From positions 3,304,001 through 3,368,000 of the forward strand of contig NZ_QBTZ01000001.1 of assembly GCF_003058055.1 (NCBI RefSeq): a DNA stretch of 64,000 nt, written 5' to 3'. Under the pieces are notes generated by a model. It was given only the letters and a program-made list of their open reading frames with translations, ran no database searches and had not been told where the DNA came from. Source of the stretch: Acidovorax sp. 107. GTDB taxonomy: Bacteria > Pseudomonadota > Gammaproteobacteria > Burkholderiales > Burkholderiaceae_C. The translations under genes were made by a program, and so were the position numbers. This document shows positions 10,484 through 19,649 of this stretch, piece after piece. Positions within the stretch are counted from its first letter, which is position 1, and each line of letters starts with the position of its first letter.

Positions 10484-12073
10484 ATGCCATTCAAGTTCTC
10501 ATTGCCGGCGGTAGCCACCCTGGCCCTGGCAGTTGTTGCCTCCCCCGCCGTATTGGCCAAACCCTTCAAGTGGTCCGGCTCCAGCGACATCCAGACCATG
10601 GACATCCATTCGCAGAACAGCGCCCTGGGCAACGGCATCCATGCGGCGGTGTATGAGTCGCTGGTGATGTTCAACAGCCGCACGCTCAGGGTGGAGCCGC
10701 TGCTGGCCACGTCGTGGCAGCCAGTCAGCCCCATGCAGATGCGCTTCAAGCTGCGCCAGGGTGTGAAGTTCAGCGACGGATCGCCCATGACGGCGGACGA
10801 TGTGGTCTATTCGCTGCAGCGCGCGATGAGCAAGACCTCCACCTATGCCATCTACACCCAGGGCATGGACCGCATTGCCAAGGTGGATGGCGAGACCATC
10901 GACATCTTTCTGAAGAACCCCAACCCGGTGCTGCTCAACCAGCTGACCGAGCTGCGCGTGATGAGCAAAGCCTGGGCCGAGAAGAACAACGCGGTGGAGC
11001 CTAAGGACATCAAGGCGAAGGACGAAACCTATTCGCACCGCAATGCCATGGGCACCGGCCCGTTCGTGCTCAAGGAATGGGTGCCCGACCAGAAGATCGT
11101 GTTCGCTGCCAACCCGGGCTGGTGGAACGCGGGCAAGGCGGAAGGCAACGTGACCGAGATCACCTACCTGCCCATCAAGTCCGAGGCCACGCGCATTGCC
11201 GCGTTGCTGTCCGGCGAGGTGGACATGGTGCGCGACACCAGCATCCAGAACCTGGGCCGCATCAAGGCCAACCCGAACCTCAAGGTCATGGAGATGGTGG
11301 AGAACCGCACCGTGTACCTGGCCATGGACCAGTTCCGCGACGAGCTGCCCGGCGGCAACATCAAGGGCAAGAACCCGCTGAAGGACCTGCGCGTGCGCAA
11401 GGCGCTGTACCAGGCCATCGATGGCGCGACCCTGCAGCGCGTGACCATGCGCGGCATGTCCAAACCCACCGGCGCCATGGTGTCGCCCCTGGTCAACGGG
11501 TAGACCGACGCGGTGGACAAGCGTCTGCCCTACGACCCCAATGCCGCCAAAGAGCTGCTGGCACAGGCCGGCTACAGCGATGGCTTTGAGGTGGACTTTG
11601 CCTGCAGCAACAACGCCATCGTGCAGGACGAGCAACTGTGCCAGGCGATCACCGCCATGTGGTCGCGCATCGGCGTGAAGGCCAAGCTGCGCACCATGCC
11701 CGCCGTGAGCTACTACCCCATGGCCCAGCGGCACGAGGCCAGCATCGCGCTGCTGAGCTGGGGCGTGCCCACGTTCGATGCGCTGTACACACTGCAGTCG
11801 CTCACCCGCACCAAGACCACGGGCGGCGACGGCAACTACAACCTGGGCCGCTACAGCAATGAGCGCATGGACTACATCGTGGACCGCGTGAAGACCGAGA
11901 CCGACCTGCCCGTGCGCAACCGCCTGCTGACCGAAGGCCTGCAGCTGCAGAACGACACCGTGGCCCACATCCCGCTGCACAACCAGATGCTGGCCTGGGC
12001 CATGAAGAAAAACGTGGAGCTGGTGCAGCGGCCGGACAACCGCATTGACTGGCGGTTGATCAAGGTGAACTGA
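10484..12073 (+). pseudogene. ABC transporter family 5 solute-binding protein interrupted by an in-frame amber codon
   Basis: The gene codes for a peptide/nickel-type (SBP family 5) periplasmic binding protein with a clear signal peptide ending VLAKP near residue 27 and a good GAGGG ribosome-binding site. A TAG at 11501-11503 stops the frame after 339 residues, and the same frame resumes at once with TDAVDKRLPYDPNAAKELL, a typical continuation of this family, through to the stop at 12073. Without the TAG the product would be 529 residues, a normal length. A one-base change from TAC or TGG would explain it. No permease or ATPase lies nearby. It may be a recent pseudogene, a read-through gene or a sequencing error. 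Confidence 0.85.
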
Positions 12074-12123
12074 GTCGCTTCCTGAGGTGCTGGCCTGCGC
12101 CCTGCCTACGGCGCAAGTCTGCG

Positions 12124-12450
12124 TCAGCGCGCAGGTTGCAGCATGATGATCGCCATGCCCGCCAGCGCCACCAGCACGCCCGCCACATCCCATGGCGTGG
12201 GGCGGATGCCATCTACCGCCCACAGCCATACCAGTGCCACCCCGATGTAGACCCCGCCGTAGGCCGCATACACGCGGCCTGCGCCAGTGGTGTCGTGCAG
12301 CGTCAAGAGCCATACGAACAGCGCCAGGCTCGCGGCCGCAGGCAACAGGAGCCACGCGGGCTTGCCTTGGCTGAGCCAGAGCCAAGGCAGGTAACAGCCC
12401 ACGATTTCGGCGAGGGCCGTGGCGATGAAAAGCAGCAATGTGTTCAGCAT
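12124..12450 (-). CDS. YnfA/UPF0060 family small membrane protein
   Basis: The 108-residue protein has four hydrophobic segments and matches the YnfA family in length and pattern, including [18 protein letters not shown] and the closing [12 protein letters not shown]. It resembles small multidrug resistance proteins in size, but its function is not established. Its start codon lies inside the end of the upstream ArsR-type regulator gene (7-nt overlap), so the two form one minus-strand unit and the regulator probably controls it. Confidence 0.88.
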   Translation of the reverse strand: MLNTLLLFIATALAEIVGCYLPWLWLSQGKPAWLLLPAAASLALFVWLLTLHDTTGAGRVYAAYGGVYIGVALVWLWAVDGIRPTPWDVAGVLVALAGMAIIMLQPAR

Positions 12451-13172
12451 GTTGCGGGGCCTTGTGGGGCACTGAGGTTTGGGGCATCCGGATGGGTGGC
12501 CAGCCACTGGCGCAGCGCCAGCTCGCCCTTGGGGGTGAAGTGCACCACGCGCGAGTCCTGAGCGCGTTGGGCCCATCCCCCGTCGAAGAGGCGCTGCAGC
12601 AGCGCCGCGCCCAGGGCGCCGCCCAGGTGGTGGCGGCGCTCGCTCCAGTCCAGGCAGGGGCGGCACACCATGCGCCGTTGCTGCCCCAGCGCGGACGTGT
12701 CGATACCCACGTGCGCAAACCACTGCGCGCCAGCGGGTGTGATGGCCGCCCCTTGGGGTGTGGCCTGCAGCATGCCCTGGCGTACCAGTGCTTCATAAAA
12801 CTGCACGCCCACCTCGCCCGCCAAGTGGTCGTAGCACATGCGCGCGCGGCGCAGCGCTGGCTCGCGGGGGCTGGCGCGCAGCCGCACGGCACCGGCGCGA
12901 AACGCCACGTTCATCAGCGACTCCAGCAAGTGCGCCACATCCCGATCCGCCAGCCGGAAGTAGCGGTGCCGGCCTTGGCTCTCCACGGCGATCAGGCCCG
13001 CATCGAGAAGCTTGCCGAGGTGGGCGCTGATGGTCTGCTTGGTCACGCCTGCAATGTCGGCCAGCTCGGTGGCCGTGAGCGCGCGGTCCGCCATCAGGGC
13101 GGTGAGGACTTCGGCGCGTGCGCTGTCGCCGATGAGCGCGGCAATGCGCGCGATGTGGGGGCCGTCTTTCAT
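12444..13172 (-). CDS. ArsR-type winged-helix transcriptional regulator
   Basis: The 242-residue protein begins with a helix-turn-helix: [20 protein letters not shown] followed by a wing [12 protein letters not shown], as in ArsR/SmtB regulators. The C-terminal 150 residues are an extra domain containing Cys in RMCYDHLAG and in CRPCLDW, which might sense a metal or an electrophile; that is inference. The start codon lies within a perfect 8-bp inverted repeat (13171-13194), so it likely represses itself, YnfA and the divergent pair of barrel proteins. Confidence 0.85.
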   Translation of the reverse strand: MKDGPHIARIAALIGDSARAEVLTALMADRALTATELADIAGVTKQTISAHLGKLLDAGLIAVESQGRHRYFRLADRDVAHLLESLMNVAFRAGAVRLRASPREPALRRARMCYDHLAGEVGVQFYEALVRQGMLQATPQGAAITPAGAQWFAHVGIDTSALGQQRRMVCRPCLDWSERRHHLGGALGAALLQRLFDGGWAQRAQDSRVVHFTPKGELALRQWLATHPDAPNLSAPQGPATC

Positions 13173-13194
13173 GGTTCGATCTTGGGCGAACCAT
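13171..13194. promoter_or_regulatory. Probable operator of the ArsR-type regulator
   Basis: ATGGTTCG at 13171-13178 and CGAACCAT at 13187-13194 form a perfect 8-bp inverted repeat with an 8-base spacer. It overlaps the regulator's own start codon and lies in the 79-bp gap to the divergent NIPSNAP gene, the right place for an autoregulated divergent operator. Confidence 0.6.
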
Positions 13195-13251
13195 CGAGTG
13201 CCGTCAACCGTCTATCGTGAATCCCTTGTCCACCAACCTATCCAGAGCTTC

Positions 13252-13596
13252 ATGATCACCTGCTTTATCCGCTACGAGATCGACCCCTTCCAGCGCGAGG
13301 CGTTTGCCGAATACGCGCGCCGCTGGGGCCAGATCATTCCCCGCTGCGGCGGCCATTTGCTGGGCTACTTTCTGCCGCACGAAGGCAGCAACTACGAGGC
13401 CTGGGGTTTGATCGGTTTTGACTCCCTGGCCGCCTATGAGGCCTACCGTGCCCGCCTGCGCGCCGACCCCGAAGGCCGCGCCAACTTTGCTCTGGCGCAG
13501 GACAAGCGCTTCATCCTGCGCGAGGAGCGCACGTTCACGCAGGGGGTGGAAGGCACACTGGGCCTGCCTGCCCACCCACAGGGGGCCGTCACATGA
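13252..13596 (+). CDS. NIPSNAP family protein
   Basis: The 114-residue protein is a dimeric alpha-beta barrel of the NIPSNAP type: [42 protein letters not shown] and [16 protein letters not shown] are characteristic. The family has no firm catalytic role; members are often small monooxygenase-like or stress proteins. It is the first of two overlapping genes (ATGA with the next) and is divergent from the ArsR-type regulator, which probably controls both. Confidence 0.85.
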   Translation: MITCFIRYEIDPFQREAFAEYARRWGQIIPRCGGHLLGYFLPHEGSNYEAWGLIGFDSLAAYEAYRARLRADPEGRANFALAQDKRFILREERTFTQGVEGTLGLPAHPQGAVT

Positions 13597-13937
13597 TGGC
13601 TGTGATCTTCGAGGTCACACCTGCGCCCGGCCAGCGCAGCGCCTATCTGGATGCAGCCGCAGCGCTCAGGCCGCTGCTGGCGCAGATCGACGGCTTCATT
13701 TCTATCGAGCGCTTTGAAAGCCTGAGCGCGCCCGGCAAGCTGCTGTCCCTGTCCTTCTGGCGCGACGACGAGGCCTTGGCCTTCTGGCGCCAGCAAGAGG
13801 CGCACCGCAGCAGCCAGGCGGCCGGGCGCGACCATGTGTTTGCCGACTACCGGCTGCGCGTGGCGGCGGTGGTGCGTGACTATGGCATGGACGACCGGGC
13901 ACAGGCGCCTGCCGATTCCCGCGCGGTGCACGGCTGA
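13593..13937 (+). CDS. Antibiotic biosynthesis monooxygenase (ABM) domain protein
   Basis: The 114-residue product has the ABM/dimeric alpha-beta barrel pattern: [14 protein letters not shown], then a helix, [39 protein letters not shown] and a C-terminal strand. It overlaps the NIPSNAP gene by ATGA, so the two similar folds are made together and could form a heteromer; that is inference. Similar proteins oxidise quinones or degrade haem, but no substrate can be read from the sequence. Confidence 0.85.
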   Translation: MMAVIFEVTPAPGQRSAYLDAAAALRPLLAQIDGFISIERFESLSAPGKLLSLSFWRDDEALAFWRQQEAHRSSQAAGRDHVFADYRLRVAAVVRDYGMDDRAQAPADSRAVHG

Positions 13938-13994
13938 CTGCGCGCACGTCGCTGGAGCCGGTTTGCGATCCCCTGCGAGAGCGCAAACAGGCGC

Positions 13995-14735
13995 TCACAC
14001 CGGCATGTAGCCCGTGCGCAGCGCGTGGGCCCACTCCGGTCTGCCATTCCTTTGTGCCAGCAGCGCCATGGGCTCGTGGTTATAAGGCACCCGGTGGTGC
14101 GCCACTTGCCAGCCTTGTGCTGTGCGGTCCGCGATGGCGTAACACGCATCCGGCGTGCCGTTCTCGACTTTGTGGGCCACAGGGTGGTCGTCGCCATAGG
14201 CCTGCAGGCCCACGCTGCCGGGGTTAACCAGCAAAACGCCCGCTCCCAGCCGCACCTGGCGCGGCACATGGGTGTGGCCGCAGGCCACCAGCGGGGCGTA
14301 TTGGCCCGACAGGCGCTCGTCGATCTCGGTCGGGGTGGCGGCGCGTACCGTGGAGCCGTCCAGCGTTTCGAGCAGGTATTCATGGTCGCTGCGCGGCGAG
14401 CCGTGGCACAGCAGCATGTCTTCTTCCAGGCGCAGGGTTTGGGTCAGGCTGCGCATCCAGGCAAATTCCGCCTCGGTGAGCTGCGCGTGCGCGTACTGGT
14501 CCGATGCACCACCGTGGCCTGGGCGCAGCTGCAGCACCTGGCGCTCGTGGTTGCCCGCTAGCGAGAGCCAGTCCGAGGCCATGAGCCACTGCGCCGTCTC
14601 GCGCGGCAGCAGCGGGCCCGAGAGGTTGTCGCCCAGGTTGACCACACGGTCGGCGCCCCGGCGCGTGATGTCGGCCGCTACGGCTTCAAGGGCCGCGAGG
14701 TTGCCGTGGATGTCCGAGACAAAAGCAATGCGCAT
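13995..14735 (-). CDS. Metallophosphoesterase (YfcE/calcineurin-like)
   Basis: The 246-residue protein has the full set of metallophosphoesterase motifs: DIHGN at 8-12, GDNLSGP, GNHER, CHGSPRSDHEY and GHTHVPR. The segment VNPGSVGLQAYGDDHP is typical of the YfcE/diadenosine-type subgroup that cleaves small phosphodiesters. It is monocistronic, convergent with the barrel-protein pair. The natural substrate is unknown. Confidence 0.88.
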   Translation of the reverse strand: MRIAFVSDIHGNLAALEAVAADITRRGADRVVNLGDNLSGPLLPRETAQWLMASDWLSLAGNHERQVLQLRPGHGGASDQYAHAQLTEAEFAWMRSLTQTLRLEEDMLLCHGSPRSDHEYLLETLDGSTVRAATPTEIDERLSGQYAPLVACGHTHVPRQVRLGAGVLLVNPGSVGLQAYGDDHPVAHKVENGTPDACYAIADRTAQGWQVAHHRVPYNHEPMALLAQRNGRPEWAHALRTGYMPV

Positions 14736-14831
14736 GGGAAAACCGTGTTGTGGTTGGTGGGTGGGTCAGCACGGCGATACGTCGGCGCCTGTACCGCTGC
14801 AAGCATGCAGCATGCAGCATGCATCCCCATG

Positions 14832-15200
14832 CTATGTGTTTGCCCGCGCGGCTTCCAGCGCCAGGGGCAGGTACTGCGCCAGTTGCTTGTTCACCAGGTC
14901 GTCGATAGAGCGCAGCTTCAGGTGCCTGCGCTCCTTGCCCGCCCCCTCCAGGTGGGCGAAGGGGTCGCTGATGTGCGCGCCCCGCCCGAACTCCACCGAC
15001 ACATGCCCCTGGTAGGCGAACACGCCGCAGAACGACACCCCCTGCGCGGCAAACAGAATGCCACCGTATTTCACCTCTTCCGTGGGCGCCTCAAAAGGCG
15101 GCTGCAGCACCAGGGCGCGCACGGCCTGCACCATGGCGTACTGGGTTTCGCCAAGGAAGCGGATGTCTTCAAGCAATGCGGGGGCAGAGCGTGTGGCCAC
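14832..15200 (-). CDS. DUF1801 (YdhG/iron chaperone-like) domain protein
   Basis: The C-terminal portion matches DUF1801 proteins: EEVKYGGILFAAQGVSFCGVF, GHVSVEFGRGAHISDP, and the closing LEGAGKERRHLKLRSIDDL. Such proteins are small, with a frataxin-like fold and no confirmed function. I chose the GTG at 15200, giving 122 residues, the usual length. TTG at 15254 is an alternative, and neither has a clear ribosome-binding site. The frame remains open further upstream, but there it runs over the HEAT-repeat gene. Confidence 0.7.
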   Translation of the reverse strand: MATRSAPALLEDIRFLGETQYAMVQAVRALVLQPPFEAPTEEVKYGGILFAAQGVSFCGVFAYQGHVSVEFGRGAHISDPFAHLEGAGKERRHLKLRSIDDLVNKQLAQYLPLALEAARANT

Positions 15201-15324
15201 GGTGTGCGAGTGAGAGCTGCGGACAGTGCGCAGCGTAGGCGATGTTGCTGACAACGGGGTGGCAGCAGAGGAGACAATCCGGTCCTGAATCGGGCGGTGC
15301 TCTCCAGGATCTTGGCATCGGTGG

Positions 15325-16128
15325 TCAGGCTGTGATCCTGCCCTGCGGTGGCGCCTGCTGTGCCAGAAAGGCCCGCAGGTCGGCGGGGGTGTAGTCGGCT
15401 GCGGTGTGGTGGTGCCAGAAGCGGATGGACAGGTCGCGAAACGCCATGGGCGTGTGCTTGGCAGCGGCCATTGGCTCTTGAGGTGTGAGGGTTTGCCGGT
15501 TCGACCTGTTTCGCAGGCCGGTGGCCTCAGCCCGGATGTAGTCAAAGCGGTCGTTCTGCAGAGCGGCCAACAGCGCGTCAATGGGGGTTCCGGGCGGGCA
15601 TGAGGCCGTGTCCTCAATCGCTTGCAGCGCCGCCCAGCGGCAGACGTCCTCGGGCGCTTCGGCGAGCCACTGGATGCGCCGCCAATGGGCCTCGTCGTCC
15701 CACCTCAACCAGCGGATCTCGAACAGGAGCTGGGGTGCCAGCAGCGGGTCTGTGTCGCGCCGCTCCTCCAGAACGCGGATGAGGCGGTCTGCGCTGTCGG
15801 GGTAGCTCAGTTTTCCGAACGTGTAGGCCGCCTGGCTGCGGATATGAAAAGCGGGCGCGCGCAGGCACCGGTCGAGCGCGTCGAACAGGCCCGAGCCTGG
15901 CAGCAGTGCGCGAAATGCGAGCGTGATCTCTTGCTGAAAAAGTCCGATGGAGACATCACGGATGAACAGGACAGCGTCATCGAAGCGCTCTGTCTCCAGG
16001 CTGCGTACGAGGCGCACGGCGGCATCCACCAGCGCAGCCGCGCCGTGGCGCGCCAGGGCTGCCTCGATATAGGCTTCGTCCTGGATGTGGTCCAGGTACG
16101 AAGCAATCACGGCTTCGGGAGTGGTCAT
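15325..16128 (-). CDS. HEAT-repeat-like protein
   Basis: The 267-residue protein is all-helical and carries units that look like HEAT repeats, for example DALDRCLRAPAFHIRSQAAY, TFGKLSYPDSADRLIRVL and RWAALQAIEDTASCPPGTPI, each pairing helices with conserved small residues. Such repeats usually bind other proteins. I chose the ATG at 16128, since the ten codons upstream show no family feature. The function is unknown. The DUF1801 gene follows about 125 nt downstream on the same strand. Confidence 0.6.
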   Translation of the reverse strand: MTTPEAVIASYLDHIQDEAYIEAALARHGAAALVDAAVRLVRSLETERFDDAVLFIRDVSIGLFQQEITLAFRALLPGSGLFDALDRCLRAPAFHIRSQAAYTFGKLSYPDSADRLIRVLEERRDTDPLLAPQLLFEIRWLRWDDEAHWRRIQWLAEAPEDVCRWAALQAIEDTASCPPGTPIDALLAALQNDRFDYIRAEATGLRNRSNRQTLTPQEPMAAAKHTPMAFRDLSIRFWHHHTAADYTPADLRAFLAQQAPPQGRITA

Positions 16129-16239
16129 AGTGTGCACCCCTGCATGGGCACGGCCCATGGGGACAGGCGAGGTGGGCCTGAGCGCCCAGCTGTACGCAGC
16201 GTGCTACAAGAATGCAAGAAAATAGCCGATTCCGCCTGC

Positions 16240-16277
16240 CGGTATTGTATTTTAAGCTATCAATAGAGTAGCAATCA
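16240..16277 (-). repeat. AT-rich dispersed island, copy 2
   Basis: On the minus strand it reads TGATTGCTACTCTATTGATAGC, and its TGA is the stop codon of the flavoprotein gene. The GCTA...TAGC inverted arms match the other islands. Confidence 0.6.
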
Positions 16278-17699
16278 CAGGATGAAAATCTTCCCCGGAT
16301 TCAGAATGTTCTTCGGGTCCAGCGCGCGTTTGATGGCGCGCATCATGTCCACCGCGCCGGTGCCGGTTTCGTCCAGCAAAAAGCCCATTTTGTGGATGCC
16401 CACGCCGTGCTCACCCGTGCAGGTGCCGCCCATGCTCAGGGCCCGGGCCACCAGGGTGTGGTTCATGGCTTCGGCCTTGGTGCGTTCTTCGGCGCTGTTC
16501 GGGTCGATGAGGTAGCCGAAGTGGAAGTTGCCGTCGCCCACGTGGCCGACGAGGAAGTAGGGGATGCCGCTGGCTTCCACCTCGTCCACCGATTCGAGCA
16601 GGCAGTCGGCCAGGCGGCTGATGGGCACGCAGGTGTCTGTGCTGATGGCGCGGCAGCCGGGGCGGCTTTGCACGGCGGCAAAGTAGGCGTTGTGCCGGGC
16701 GGTCCACAGGCGGGTGCGTTCTTCGGGCGTGCTGGCCCATTCAAAGGCCTGGCCGCCAAATTCGCTGGCAATGTCTTGCACCATCTCGGCCTGTTCCTTC
16801 ACGCTGGCGGGCGAGCCGTGGAACTCCATGAGCAGCATGGGTTCCTCGCGCAGGGTCAGCTTGCTGTGCGCGTTCACCATGCGCACGGTGTGGTGGTCGA
16901 TGAGTTCCACGCGTGCAATCGGCACGCCGATCTGGATGATCTGAATGGTGGTGCGCACGGCCGCTTCGATGCTGGGGAAGGAGCAGATGGCGGCGCTCAC
17001 CGCTTCGGGCAGCGGGTACAGGCGCACGGTGATCTCGGTCATGATGCCCAGCGTGCCCTCGCTGCCCACCATCAGGCGCGTGAGGTCGTAGCCCGCGCTG
17101 CTCTTCTTGGCACGCGTGCCGGTGTGGATGATCTCGCCGCTGGCAGTCACCACCTCCAGCGCCAGCACGTTCTCGCGCATGGTGCCGTAGCGCACGGCGT
17201 TGGTGCCGCTGGCGCGCGTGGCGCTCATGCCGCCGATGCTGGCGTCAGCGCCGGGGTCGATGGGGAAGAACAGGCCGGTGTCCTTGATGGCCTCGTTCAA
17301 GGCCTTGCGCGTGATGCCTGGCTGCACCGTCACGGTGAGGTCTTCAGCGTTGATGCTGAGCACCTGGTTCATGCGGCTCACATCGATGCTGATGCCGCCC
17401 TGCACGGCCAGCAGGTGGCCTTCGAGCGACGAGCCTGCGCCGTAGGGGATCACGGGCACGTTGTACTGGCTGGCCAGTTTGACCGCGTCGGACACGTCCT
17501 GCGTGCTTTCGGCAAACACCACGGCGCTGGGTGGCGGGGCCTGCAGCGAGCCTTCGTCGCGCCCGTGCTGCTCGCGCACGGCCTGGGCCAGCGAGCACTG
17601 CGCGCCGAAGCGCGCTTGCAGCGCATCGATGAGGGCCTGGGGCACGTCGCGCAGTTGGATTTCGGGCAGCAGGTGGGCGGCAGCGGTGGGGGCGTTCAT
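16275..17699 (-). CDS. FAD-binding oxidase, D-lactate dehydrogenase (cytochrome)/GlcD type
   Basis: The 474-residue protein is a PCMH-type flavoprotein: PYGAGSSLEGH at 85-95 binds FAD, DPGADASIGGMSATRASGTNA and GSEGTLGI continue the FAD domain, and GHVGDGNFHFG, GEHGVGIHKMGF and DPKNILNPGK mark the C-terminal oxidase domain. It resembles D-lactate dehydrogenase (cytochrome), oxidising D-2-hydroxy acids and passing electrons to the respiratory chain; glycolate or 2-hydroxyglutarate are possible substrates. It is monocistronic and divergent from a TetR regulator. Confidence 0.88.
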   Translation of the reverse strand: MNAPTAAAHLLPEIQLRDVPQALIDALQARFGAQCSLAQAVREQHGRDEGSLQAPPPSAVVFAESTQDVSDAVKLASQYNVPVIPYGAGSSLEGHLLAVQGGISIDVSRMNQVLSINAEDLTVTVQPGITRKALNEAIKDTGLFFPIDPGADASIGGMSATRASGTNAVRYGTMRENVLALEVVTASGEIIHTGTRAKKSSAGYDLTRLMVGSEGTLGIMTEITVRLYPLPEAVSAAICSFPSIEAAVRTTIQIIQIGVPIARVELIDHHTVRMVNAHSKLTLREEPMLLMEFHGSPASVKEQAEMVQDIASEFGGQAFEWASTPEERTRLWTARHNAYFAAVQSRPGCRAISTDTCVPISRLADCLLESVDEVEASGIPYFLVGHVGDGNFHFGYLIDPNSAEERTKAEAMNHTLVARALSMGGTCTGEHGVGIHKMGFLLDETGTGAVDMMRAIKRALDPKNILNPGKIFIL

Positions 17700-17832
17700 G
17701 GTGTGTGTCTCCGGTGGGTGCGGTCAGTGAGAAGCATTCTAGGTTCGGCCCCGTGTGTGGCCTCTGGTGATCCACCTTGGGCCCGCTTCGGGATGCGGGT
17801 ATTCACGGACTTGTGGGTCCGCGTCTGCATAA

Positions 17833-17854
17833 ATACATTACGTTCGAAATGTAT
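17833..17854. promoter_or_regulatory. Probable TetR operator
   Basis: ATACATT at 17833-17839 and AATGTAT at 17848-17854 form a perfect 7-bp inverted repeat around an 8-base spacer containing TTCGA. It ends 14 nt before the TetR start codon, a typical place for autoregulation. Confidence 0.6.
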
Positions 17855-17868
17855 ATTGTGAAAGCACC

Positions 17869-18555
17869 ATGAACCACCGTGTTTCCCCCAAGACAGGAGC
17901 GCGCCGCACCCATGCCGAGCGCAGCGCCGCCACCCGCCAGCACCTGATTGCCACGGCCATCGACGTGATCCAGCACCGCAGCCTGGAGGAGATGTCCATC
18001 CACGAGCTGGCCAAGTCAGCGGGCATGACCTCGGGCGCGGTGCAGCACCACTTCGAATCGAAAGCGGTGCTGATGATGAATGTGCTCAGTGAGCTGATCG
18101 AGTCCACCATGCGCTCGGGCGAGCTTTGGCCCAGCCCGGCGCTGCCAGCGCGCGAGCGGGCGGCGAAGTTTGTGCAGGCGGTGTGGATCCTGGTCTATGC
18201 GCAGCCGCGCTTTATCGTGGCCTGGAACATTTACCTGGGCTGTCGCAACCAGCCCGAAGTGTTGGGCCACATTGCCGAGCTGCGCCAGATCGTGCAGGCG
18301 CGCATGCACGAAGGCTTCTTCGGCGCCTTCCCCGAACTGGCGGCAGAGCCCGACCGCGATGGCCTGCTGGGCCTGGTGCTGTCGTCGCTGCGCGGGCTGG
18401 GGCTGCTGCAGTTGTTTGCACCCGCACCACAGTCTGCACCGCCCACCGTGCCCGATGCTGCCCAGCAGGCGCAACTGTCCTGCCTGGCCGACTGGATTGC
18501 CGCCCGGTGCGAAGCCGCTGCTGTGCCTCCAAAGGCGCGCACACGCCGCCGCTGA
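17869..18555 (+). CDS. TetR/AcrR family transcriptional regulator
   Basis: The 228-residue protein has an N-terminal TetR helix-turn-helix: ATRQHLIATAIDVIQHR, then SIHELAKSAGMTSGAVQHHF with the typical HHFESK ending. The ligand domain follows. A 22-bp palindrome lies just upstream of its start. The Bug protein and esterase genes follow 95 nt downstream in the same direction and are its likely targets, with itself and perhaps the divergent flavoprotein. Confidence 0.9.
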   Translation: MNHRVSPKTGARRTHAERSAATRQHLIATAIDVIQHRSLEEMSIHELAKSAGMTSGAVQHHFESKAVLMMNVLSELIESTMRSGELWPSPALPARERAAKFVQAVWILVYAQPRFIVAWNIYLGCRNQPEVLGHIAELRQIVQARMHEGFFGAFPELAAEPDRDGLLGLVLSSLRGLGLLQLFAPAPQSAPPTVPDAAQQAQLSCLADWIAARCEAAAVPPKARTRRR

Positions 18556-18650
18556 TCCCCCATTTGTCTGCTTGTTGTGGTGTGCGGCATCTCCCGCCTG
18601 CACACCACGCAACGCGTACATCCATCGAAAAAATCACTAGGAGACACACC

Positions 18651-19649
18651 ATGACCTCAGCATTCACGCGCGTTCCACGCACGGTCGCGCTGGCCGCACT
18701 CGCCTGCCTGGCCGGTGGCGCCCTGGCACAGCAGCCCGCAGCCTACCCGGCGAAACCCATCCAGCTCATCGCCCAGCAGCCGCCGGGCAGCGGCTCGGAC
18801 GCGATGACCCGCGTGTGGGCTGATTGCGCCGCGCGCGAGCTGGGCCAGCCCGTGGTGGTGCAGAACAAGCCCGGGGCCAACGGCATCCTGGCCGTCAACT
18901 ACCTCAAGGCCCAGCCTGCAGATGGCTACAACCTGCTGAGCATCGGCATGTCGCAGATGACCATCACGCCCTACGTCTACAAGCAGCAGCCTTATGACCC
19001 GCTGCGCGACTTTGACGGCGTGGCTGTGCTGGGCACATCGCCGCTGGTGCTGGCTGTGCCAGCGGGGCAGGGCATTGCCAGCTTGGCGGATCTGCAGAAG
19101 CTGGCGCGCGCCACCCCGGGCGGTATCAACTTCGGTTCGCCGGGCAAGGGCAGCCCGGCGCACCTGCTGACCTCTGCGCTCGTCGAAAAGCTGGGCGTGC
19201 CCGGCACCCATGTGCCCTTTGTGGGCGAGGGCGCGGGCCTCACCGCGCTCATGGGCCAGCAGATCCACGCGATGACGCTGGTGATTGGCACGGCGGCCGC
19301 GCAGGTCAAGGCGGGCAAGCTGGTGCCTCTGGCGCTGTTTGGTACGCAGCGCTCGCCCTTGCTGCCCGATGTGCCCACCATCGCCGAGGCCCTGCCCGCC
19401 GCCAGCGACCTGGCGCGGCCCGCGTGGATTGCCGTGGTGGCCAAGGCCGGCACCCCGCCCGAGCTGCTGAACCGGCTCAATGCCGCCACAGAGAAATGCC
19501 GGGGCGGCGATGCGCAGTACAAGTCCCGCCTCGAAGCCATGAACGTCACGCTCACTGCCACCGCGCCGGCCGACGCACGCGCCTGGGCGGCACGCGATGC
19601 GGCCGTGTGGCGCCCACTGATCGACAAGCTGGGCCTGGCCACCGAATGA
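18651..19649 (+). CDS. Tripartite tricarboxylate transporter (Bug/TctC) substrate-binding protein
   Basis: The 332-residue protein starts with a signal peptide ending GGALAQQ and then has the Bug signature YPAKPIQLIAQQPPGSGSD and NKPGANGILAVNYLK. Bug proteins bind carboxylates in the periplasm. A TAGGAGA ribosome-binding site precedes the ATG. Its stop overlaps the esterase start as ATGA, suggesting that ester cleavage and uptake of the acid are linked. No TctAB membrane components are nearby, as is common for Bug genes. Confidence 0.9.
   Translation: MTSAFTRVPRTVALAALACLAGGALAQQPAAYPAKPIQLIAQQPPGSGSDAMTRVWADCAARELGQPVVVQNKPGANGILAVNYLKAQPADGYNLLSIGMSQMTITPYVYKQQPYDPLRDFDGVAVLGTSPLVLAVPAGQGIASLADLQKLARATPGGINFGSPGKGSPAHLLTSALVEKLGVPGTHVPFVGEGAGLTALMGQQIHAMTLVIGTAAAQVKAGKLVPLALFGTQRSPLLPDVPTIAEALPAASDLARPAWIAVVAKAGTPPELLNRLNAATEKCRGGDAQYKSRLEAMNVTLTATAPADARAWAARDAAVWRPLIDKLGLATE

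Noticed and set aside
12074..12123. Weak inverted repeat TGCGCC/GGCGCA between convergent genes
   Set aside because: The 6-bp arms have no T run and such GC-rich matches are expected by chance.
10499..12892. A 797-codon open frame antisense to the binding protein and YnfA
   Set aside because: It joins non-coding strands of unrelated genes and has a shadow composition.
14220..14230. GGGGTTAACC inside the phosphoesterase gene
   Set aside because: It lacks the final C of the GGGTWAWCCC motif and lies within a coding region, so I did not count it.
14801..14824. Short repeat GCATGCA-type at 14801-14824
   Set aside because: Three imperfect copies of a 7-8 base unit are too short to be a CRISPR or a functional repeat array.
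16392..17861. A 489-codon open frame opposite the D-lactate dehydrogenase-like gene
   Set aside because: Its composition is His/Gly/Ala-rich, with no family feature, and the true gene on the other strand has clear motifs.
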